Source of the DNA: Pusillimonas sp. TS35
Lineage (GTDB): Bacteria > Pseudomonadota > Gammaproteobacteria > Burkholderiales > Burkholderiaceae_B
NCBI RefSeq assembly: GCF_009857885.1
Contig: NZ_WWER01000008.1
Location: 152,962-216,961 of the forward strand
DNA: 64,000 nt
Reading direction: 5' to 3'
Shown here: positions 58,578 through 64,000 of the stretch, in pieces
How the letters are laid out: each line of letters starts with the position of its first letter
Numbering within the stretch: position 1 is the stretch's first letter
Notes under the pieces: model-generated
What the model saw: only the letters and a program-made list of their open reading frames with translations
Databases searched by the model: none
Told to the model about the DNA's origin: nothing
Translations under genes and position numbers: made by a program

Positions 58578-58832
58578 ATGAATACATTTAACCAGATTAT
58601 CCGCGGCATCCTGTTTTTCGTGCTCGCCATTTTCAGTATGGTTGCGGCTTTCGTTTTCATGGTGTCCACGGCCATCGCCGTGGGCATCCTGTATTTGGTC
58701 GCCCGTATTAAAGGGCGGCCATTCGGCGCGCGCGCCTATTGGGAGCAACGCCGCCAGGCGGCACCACGCCGGGCGGGGCACATGTTCAACCCCAAAGACG
58801 TCACCGACGTCGAAATGCGCGAAATCCGCTAA
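58578..58832 (+). CDS. Small two-helix membrane protein, unknown
   Basis: 84 residues with an N-terminal hydrophobic hairpin (about residues 8-47, two helices) and a basic then acidic soluble tail (RPFGARAYWEQRRQ, ending DVTDVEMREIR). It is divergent from mrp. No domain was recognised. The start has only a weak AAGG-like site, yet the composition (helix hairpin, charged tail, clean stop) looks like a real small membrane protein. Confidence 0.6.
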   Translation: MNTFNQIIRGILFFVLAIFSMVAAFVFMVSTAIAVGILYLVARIKGRPFGARAYWEQRRQAAPRRAGHMFNPKDVTDVEMREIR

Positions 58833-59242
58833 AACAGGTCTTTGCGGCCCGGCTGCCCGGCCGCATCCCAATTGCACTCAGGCCCGTCATAATACGTCCC
58901 TGTCTACAATCGCTTACGATTTTTTCCGCAATGGCGTAGCCATGGCAGCGCCGCGCCGCTGCGGCCCGCCCGAGGCTGACAGCAGCCTCTTCAGTCCCTC
59001 TTCAGTCCCTCTTCAGTCCCTCTTCAGTCCCTCTTCAGTCCCTCTTCAGTCCCTCTTCAGTCCCTCTTCATGCCATGCCTGTTGAGCTGCCTCCTTCTTG
59101 TCCGAAACTTGCATGAAGCGGCCGCTATCCACGCCTCGGCGAAGCGCCAGCCTGGCCGGCCAAGCACCTTCCTGGTGAAAGCCCTAAAATCGATGTTTTG
59201 CGCTTCTGCGCCAACCCTCGTTTCTGAGACACGCTTCCGACC
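58833..59242. other. 410-bp gap before metG
   Basis: The first 150 bases are unremarkable with a few AT-rich spots. 58985-59070 is an 11-bp tandem repeat. 59080-59242 is the metG leader. No gene or convincing promoter pair was found. Confidence 0.6.
58985..59070. repeat. 11-bp tandem repeat upstream of metG
   Basis: Seven exact copies plus partial ends of CCTCTTCAGTC. The period is 11 bp (about one helical turn), so copy-number change would alter leader length without rotating flanking DNA much. It lies about 170-260 bases before the metG start. Confidence 0.9.
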
Positions 59243-61312
59243 ATGTCGCGCACGATTTTCGTCACCACCGCACTCCCCTACGCCAACGGTTCTTTCCACA
59301 TCGGCCATATCATGGAATACATCCAGGCCGATATCTGGGTGCGCGCGATGCGAATGTCGGGCCACACCGTCCATTTCGTGGGGGCCGACGACGCCCATGG
59401 CGCCCCCATCATGCTCAAGGCCGAAAGCGAGAACATTACGCCGCAGGCGCTGGTGGCCCGCTATGCCGCCGAGCGTCCTCAGTACCTCAACGGCTTTCAT
59501 ATTGCCTTCGACCATTGGCACAGCACCGATTCGCCCGAAAACGTCGAGCTTTCGCAAGATATCTACCGCAAGCTCAAGGCCGCCGACTTCATCTACAGCC
59601 GCACGATCGAGCAGTTCTACGACCCGGTCAAGGGCATGTTCCTGCCCGATCGCTACATCAAGGGCGAATGCCCGCGGTGCCACGCCAAAGACCAATATGG
59701 CGATTCTTGCGAAGTCTGCGGCGCAGTGTATACCCCCACAGATCTGATCGAACCCTACTCCACGCTCACCCGTGCCACCCCGGTTCTGAAGTCATCCGAG
59801 CATTTCTTCTTCCGGCTGTCGGATCCACGCTGCGTCGAGTTCCTGCAAAACTGGACCACCGGCACCAATCGCCGCGGCAACAAGCACTTGCAGCCTGAGG
59901 TGCTGGCCAAAACGCGAGAATGGCTGGGCGCCGGCGAAGACGGCGAAGCCAATCTGGCCGACTGGGACATCTCGCGCGACGAGCCATACTTCGGCATTCC
60001 TATCCCCGACGCGCCGGGCAAGTACTTCTATGTCTGGCTCGACGCGCCTGTGGGCTACCTGGCGTCACTCAAAGCGTACTGCGCCAAGCAAGGCCTCGAT
60101 TTCGACGCCCTGCTCAGCCCCGAAAGCGACACCGAGCAGATTCACTTCATCGGTAAAGACATCGTTTACTTCCACGCCCTGTTCTGGCCCGCCACGCTGA
60201 AGTTCTCCGGCCGCAAAACACCGGACGGCCTGCACGTGCACGGCTTTATCACTGTCAGCGGCGAAAAAATGTCCAAGAGCCGCGGCACCGGCATCTCGCC
60301 GCTGCGCTATCTCGAAATCGGCATGAACGCTGAATGGCTGCGCTATTACATCGCCGCCAAGCTCAATGCTCACGTCGAAGACGTCGACTTCAACCCCGAC
60401 GACTTCATTGCCCGCGTCAACAGCGACCTGATCGGCAAATATGTCAATATCGCCAGCCGAGCAGCGGGTTTTATCAGCAAGCACTTCAACGGCGAGCTCG
60501 CCTACGTGGGCGACACACAGGCCCTGAGCGCCGAGCTCCAGCAAGTCACCGATGAAGTACGCAACGACTTCGAGAGCCGCGAGTACGGCCGCGCCATCCG
60601 GCGTCTGATGGCCCACGCCGACCAGATCAACCAGGCCTTTGACGCCGCCCAACCCTGGATACTGGCCAAAGGCATTTCCAGCGCCAGCGACGAGCAAAAG
60701 GCCGGCTTGCAGAATATCTGTTCGCGCGCTCTGGCTGGCTTCCGGGCACTCACAGTCATGCTGGCGCCCGTGCTGCCGGCGCTGTCGGCACGCGTTGCCA
60801 CCGAGCTTTTTGGCGAATCGCGCACATATCAGTGGTCCGACGCGGGCGTCCTGCCCTCCCACATCGGGCCCTTCAAGCACCTGATGCAGCGCGTCGAACC
60901 CACCATGCTCGACGACCTGTTCGAGCCGCCCGCAGCAGCCTTGCCCGCCCCTGGTGGCGAGGCCATCGCCGACACAATCGACATCAAAGACTTTGCCAAG
61001 GTCGACTTGCGCATCGCCCGCATCGTCGAATGCGAACCAGTGGACGGCTCCGACAAGCTCCTCAAACTCACCCTGGACGTCGGCGAAGGCCGCCATCGCC
61101 AAGTGTTTTCCGGCATCAAGTCCAGCTATCAGCCTGGCGACCTGAAAGGCAAGCTCACGGTACTGGTCGCCAACCTGGCGCCACGCAAGATGCGGTTTGG
61201 CATTTCCGAAGGCATGGTACTGGCGGCCAGCCACGCAGACGAAAAATCCAACCCCGGCATCTACGTACTCGAACCCTGGCCCGGCGCCCAGCCCGGCATG
61301 CGCATCCACTAA
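59243..61312 (+). CDS. metG: Methionyl-tRNA synthetase
   Basis: 689-residue class I aminoacyl-tRNA synthetase. The HIGH motif is FHIGH in the first 25 residues, and KMSKS is at 342-346. A zinc-binding knuckle ([18 protein letters not shown]) identifies the MetG1 type. The C-terminal EMAP-II-like tRNA-binding domain (about 585-689; [21 protein letters not shown]) drives dimerisation. It converges on nothing; a GC-rich hairpin (61323-61341) without a T-tract follows the stop. Confidence 0.97.
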   Translation: MSRTIFVTTALPYANGSFHIGHIMEYIQADIWVRAMRMSGHTVHFVGADDAHGAPIMLKAESENITPQALVARYAAERPQYLNGFHIAFDHWHSTDSPENVELSQDIYRKLKAADFIYSRTIEQFYDPVKGMFLPDRYIKGECPRCHAKDQYGDSCEVCGAVYTPTDLIEPYSTLTRATPVLKSSEHFFFRLSDPRCVEFLQNWTTGTNRRGNKHLQPEVLAKTREWLGAGEDGEANLADWDISRDEPYFGIPIPDAPGKYFYVWLDAPVGYLASLKAYCAKQGLDFDALLSPESDTEQIHFIGKDIVYFHALFWPATLKFSGRKTPDGLHVHGFITVSGEKMSKSRGTGISPLRYLEIGMNAEWLRYYIAAKLNAHVEDVDFNPDDFIARVNSDLIGKYVNIASRAAGFISKHFNGELAYVGDTQALSAELQQVTDEVRNDFESREYGRAIRRLMAHADQINQAFDAAQPWILAKGISSASDEQKAGLQNICSRALAGFRALTVMLAPVLPALSARVATELFGESRTYQWSDAGVLPSHIGPFKHLMQRVEPTMLDDLFEPPAAALPAPGGEAIADTIDIKDFAKVDLRIARIVECEPVDGSDKLLKLTLDVGEGRHRQVFSGIKSSYQPGDLKGKLTVLVANLAPRKMRFGISEGMVLAASHADEKSNPGIYVLEPWPGAQPGMRIH

Positions 61313-61475
61313 GCACCGTGACGCGGGGCACCCAGCCCCGCGCGCCTTAGCGGCGCCATAACGGCGCCATCGCGACTCCTTAGCACAAACGCATCTTGAG
61401 TTTTATATATCGGTACGTTTTATTCCATTTTCATGCAACAATGGCCCTTGCGCCGATTGTGCCAACCAGGCTCGC

Positions 61476-62240
61476 ATGATTCCCGATATCCCCGTCCTGC
61501 TTCTGTTTACCCTGATCATGATCGTCTCCGTCTACTTCCAGACGGTAACGGGTTTTGGCCTGTCCATGATCGTCATGGGCTTGTCGGGCGGCCTGGGCGT
61601 CGCGTCGATTGCAACCATCGCCTCGGTCGTCAGCCTGGTCGGGTTTGTAAGCAGCGGCATCGCCTTGCGCGGCACCCGCAAGCTGGATTATGCCCTGACC
61701 GGCCGGTTGCTAGCCGGCATGATCCCCGCCAGCATACTTGGCGTTCTTCTCCTCGAATTCCTCAGCGAATCCGCAGCCGATCTGATCGAATTTTTACTGG
61801 GCGCCGTAATCGCCTACGGCGGCATCAGCTTCGCCTGGCGACCTGAACCATTGCCTCGCGTGTCGAGCAAAGCCAGTTTTGTTACATATGGTGCAATCGG
61901 GGGGCTGTTGGGCGGCATGTTTGCCATACCAGGGCCGCCGCTTATTTTTCACCTCTATCGGCAGCCAATGCCCATGGCGGAGATCCGCGACCAGCTCATC
62001 CTGGCCAACGCCGTACTGGGGCTTGCGCGCACCCTTTTCGTGGGCGCCCAAGGCCAGATGACCGCCGACGTATGGGTACTGACCTTGATCTGCCTGCCCG
62101 TCGTGGCACTGGCGACCATCGCAGGCAAGCGGCATCCGCCCCGACTTTCCCCCACCGCCATGCGGCGCATCAGTTGCCTGGTACTTGTACTGATGGGGGC
62201 CAGCCTCATGTTGCCGCCCCTATTTCACTGGCTAGCTTGA
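61476..62240 (+). CDS. TSUP family transporter (TauE/SafE)
   Basis: 254-residue membrane protein with about eight hydrophobic segments in two similar halves, typical of the sulfite/organosulfonate exporter family. Landmarks are TVTGFGLSMIVMGL near the N-terminus and GGLLGGMFAIPGPPLIFHLY at the start of the second half. Substrate unknown; sulfur compounds or organic anions are known for relatives. AT-rich sequence just upstream (61395-61440) may hold its promoter. Confidence 0.85.
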   Translation: MIPDIPVLLLFTLIMIVSVYFQTVTGFGLSMIVMGLSGGLGVASIATIASVVSLVGFVSSGIALRGTRKLDYALTGRLLAGMIPASILGVLLLEFLSESAADLIEFLLGAVIAYGGISFAWRPEPLPRVSSKASFVTYGAIGGLLGGMFAIPGPPLIFHLYRQPMPMAEIRDQLILANAVLGLARTLFVGAQGQMTADVWVLTLICLPVVALATIAGKRHPPRLSPTAMRRISCLVLVLMGASLMLPPLFHWLA

Positions 62241-62447
62241 TCCGCCGCACCCCAAAGCCCTTGCGGCCCGGCGCGTGCCGATCGCTCAAACGTTCGCACA
62301 GTGCGCCGTTTGTATAAACGGCTCAATCTTGCAACCGGCCAACGCCCGCCTTCATGCTTGAGGCAGCTTTCGTATAACAGCGCGGTCCTCCAGCCAGCCG
62401 ACGCCTACCTTTACAGGTCAGGCAGCGCGCCGTCTCTGGATATGGGT

Positions 62448-63029
62448 TCAGGCCGCTTTTTCTCGCCGGCTCGGCGGCGCCTGCGGCGGCGTATTGGGCG
62501 GTACCAGATCGTCGTCGCCCGGATCCCGCGCTGGCAGGGGCGGCAAGCCAATTGCTTTACGCATACGCTGGCAATCAGGATTCGGCGTACCATCGTCCAT
62601 CCAGGCCGGGAACTCACGGCACGGCGATGGCCGTTGTTCGTAAATGGCGCAATGAATACCCGGCTGGCCCAGCTCACCACGCAACGCAATGCAGCGCTGG
62701 CCGCCGTATTCAGTGCCCTTCATGCAGGCCCGCAGCGGCGCAACCTCAGTGACAAGCTCCGGCGGCACCGTCCCGCCGTTCTCTCCCGCCACCTCGCCAC
62801 AATAAAACGACACCCTGAAATGCGCACAGCATGCGCCACAGCTTAGGCAAGGATTGTCGATCGTGACATCGTTGGCAGCCTGTTTGCGAGCACGCACCGA
62901 GGGCCGACGCGAGGAAGGCGCCGAGCTGCGATGCGGCGGAATGAGCGTGATGTTCTCGCGCAGGCTTGCACGGAGATCCGATATACCAAATGCGGAGGAA
63001 TGCGCAGGGAAGATGCGCTTGACAGTCAT
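62448..63029 (-). CDS. YkgJ family cysteine-cluster protein
   Basis: 193-residue protein with the Fe/Zn-binding YkgJ (CxxCxxCC) domain. The cluster CLSCGACC lies near residue 61, and further cysteines are in IHCAIYEQRPSPCREFPAW, a typical family ending. Function of the family is poorly known. The ATG at 63029 is tentative: the first 50 residues are not conserved, and a later start is likely if the real protein is of the usual 100-140 residues. Confidence 0.75.
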   Translation of the reverse strand: MTVKRIFPAHSSAFGISDLRASLRENITLIPPHRSSAPSSRRPSVRARKQAANDVTIDNPCLSCGACCAHFRVSFYCGEVAGENGGTVPPELVTEVAPLRACMKGTEYGGQRCIALRGELGQPGIHCAIYEQRPSPCREFPAWMDDGTPNPDCQRMRKAIGLPPLPARDPGDDDLVPPNTPPQAPPSRREKAA

Positions 63030-63280
63030 GATGAGTGTTTGCCCGGTAAGCAAAAGCCTGCGCGCAATATGCGCGCCTTGTTCGCTTTACCATATAAAAA
63101 CAGCGGTAAGCATAATACACGAACCAGCCGGCCAACCGGCCACCTCAGTATATCGATGCAGCGGTCGCGCAACAGTGCTCCAACTCGCACGCCTGCTTCA
63201 GGCAGACACCTCATCGGTCATGCGCTGCTTTCACCACGACGACTCCCTTGTACGATATACCCCTTATCGGGCGCCCCCCG

Positions 63281-63448
63281 TCAGGCACGCCCTTTCAGCC
63301 CCATGAGATTTATTGATCTCCAGGCGCATTGACATCCTCCCCTCCCTTTCAGTGCGCCGACCACATCGGCGTTTTCCTCGAAGCCGCATTGCACGCACGC
63401 AAACCGCGCCTGCGTTTTGCGGTTGTACAGGGCGCAAGGCAGAGATGG
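63281..63448 (-). pseudogene. Remnant of an IS200/IS605-type tnpB (C-terminal zinc ribbon)
   Basis: A 55-codon open stretch reads NRKTQARFACVQCGFEEN then ADVVGA, the C-terminal zinc-ribbon part of TnpB/OrfB. The first CxxC half and all upstream catalytic domains are missing. After ALKGRG the frame runs through GGAGGATGTCAA, a sequence like the right end of IS200/IS605 elements (63329-63340), into flanking DNA. This is an inactive relic left by an old insertion. Confidence 0.7.
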
Positions 63449-63460
63449 AACGGCCAACAC

Positions 63461-63874
63461 TCAAAGCAAATATTCGAACTTCAGGCTGCAGTCATTGCGC
63501 ACATAGGCATGTAGCCAACCCACGTTGCTGTCGACGCGGGTATGGCGCAGCGTCAAACTCGGGATAAAGCCGAAAACCGCCCAGCGCTTCGCAGCGAGCA
63601 CCAGGCTGAAAGCTTGTTCCGCATCGCGGCGCCGTGCCTGAAGCAAAGCACCGTAAGCGTTGTGGCGTCGGAGCCGAAAGGATGTTGCCAGCGCCCCAGA
63701 GAACCCGTTGTACTGCACCGCAGCGCCGACGTGCCCGCCAACCTGCTTGTAGCCATGCACAGCACTTATGCTGCGACTATCCGAACCGTCGACACCCCCG
63801 AAGAGCGACCACCCCCGTTCCACATGCCTGACGTAGCTCAACTGAATCGTACGGGCCGGCCCATCCAGCGCACC
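63461..63874 (-). pseudogene. Surface lipoprotein assembly modifier (Slam)-like barrel fragment, cut by an IS element
   Basis: 137 in-frame codons end with FGFIPSLTLRHTRVDSN and a short last strand before the stop. That resembles the C-terminal barrel end of DUF560/Slam outer-membrane proteins, with the RRRDAEQAF strand-turn before it. The frame is open up to the inferred left end of the IS at 63875, where the rest of the gene should continue. The 5' part, if still present, lies beyond the element outside the window, so the gene is probably inactive. Confidence 0.62.
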
Positions 63875-64000
63875 TGAATCGAACCGGGTTTTGAGGAGGC
63901 TTCAATTCTTGAGAGAATGGAGTCATGAGCAAGAACAACAAGTTTTCCCCTGAAGTACGTGAACGCGCGGTGCGCTTGGTTCAGGAGCATCGTGATGAGT
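63875..64000 (+). mobile_element. Left end of an IS3-family insertion sequence (runs off the window)
   Basis: The terminal sequence begins TGAATCGAACCGGGTTTTGA at 63875, like IS3-family inverted-repeat ends. 50 bases later an orfA-type transposase begins. The element interrupts the Slam-like gene. The right end and any target duplication lie outside the window. Confidence 0.75.
63925..64000 (+). CDS. IS3-family transposase OrfA, 3'-truncated by window edge
   Basis: The first 25 codons read MSKNNKFSPEVRERAVRLVQ and onward, the helix-turn-helix start of IS3-family (IS51/IS150-like) OrfA proteins. Only the N-terminus lies inside the window. A GAATGGAG stretch provides the ribosome site. Confidence 0.85.
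   Translation, partial: MSKNNKFSPEVRERAVRLVQEHRDE

Overview
The window is GC-rich, densely packed chromosome from a betaproteobacterium. Gene content points to Burkholderiales, most likely Alcaligenaceae (Bordetella/Achromobacter/Pusillimonas-like). The signs are an fds-type NAD-dependent formate dehydrogenase, Coq7-type ubiquinone synthesis, a complete homogentisate route with a DUF2783 protein, a gcvT-gcvH-gcvP operon behind a tandem glycine riboswitch, and tamA-tamB next to an Mrp/ApbC ATPase and metG. The genus is inference from gene content. No rRNA, tRNA or CRISPR array was seen.

Layout. 1-4.9 kb: end of an fds formate dehydrogenase operon (fdsB-fdsA-fdhD-fdsD), closed by a shared hairpin terminator with a universal stress protein. 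5.5-8.9 kb: a DUF442 protein, a GNAT acetyltransferase, and a nitric-oxide response operon (group III truncated haemoglobin, NnrS, NsrR-type Rrf2 regulator) behind a promoter whose -10 overlaps an NsrR-like palindrome. 8.9-9.8 kb: gene-free repeat region. 9.8-15.8 kb: homogentisate operon (atypical MBL protein, flavin aromatic hydroxylase, DUF2783 protein, hmgA, fahA), followed by a convergent FAD-linked oxidase. 17.6-30.8 kb: phosphomannomutase and a convergent eight-gene surface polysaccharide operon. That operon has a WecA/WbpL-type initiating transferase, UDP-GlcNAc dehydrogenase, 4-epimerase, MVIN-type flippase, three glycosyltransferase genes (one a double-domain fusion) and an asparagine synthase. 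Together these suggest a glycan containing GalNAcA, perhaps amidated. Directly upstream lies a promoter-hairpin-terminator unit on the minus strand that looks like a ~166-nt small RNA or an attenuated leader.

31-36.6 kb: coq7, then a C-family (cbb3-like) oxidase module: CcoN-like subunit with an N-terminal extension, CcoO, monohaem cytochrome c, SCO protein and an unknown membrane protein. 36.8-42.2 kb: OsmC, thyA, folA, and a MocR regulator divergent from an omega-amino-acid:pyruvate aminotransferase. 42.3-47.2 kb: glycine cleavage operon with riboswitch. 47.5-62.2 kb: HI0933-type flavoprotein, Orn/Lys/Arg decarboxylase, dcd, tamB-tamA, mrp, a small membrane protein, metG and a TSUP transporter. 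62.4-64 kb: a YkgJ protein, then a degraded patch with a TnpB remnant, a Slam-like outer-membrane gene cut by an insertion, and the left end of an IS3-family element running off the window.

Most genes are ordinary core metabolism. The observations most worth a second look are: the structured RNA at 30.86-31.03 kb, whose hairpin loop copies the 3' tail of 16S rRNA; the fused double glycosyltransferase; the metallo-beta-lactamase-fold protein that has lost part of its metal motif inside the homogentisate operon; the possible flavoprotein/DUF2783 two-component hydroxylase; the oxidase module with fused and unknown parts; and several in-gene and intergenic tandem repeats.
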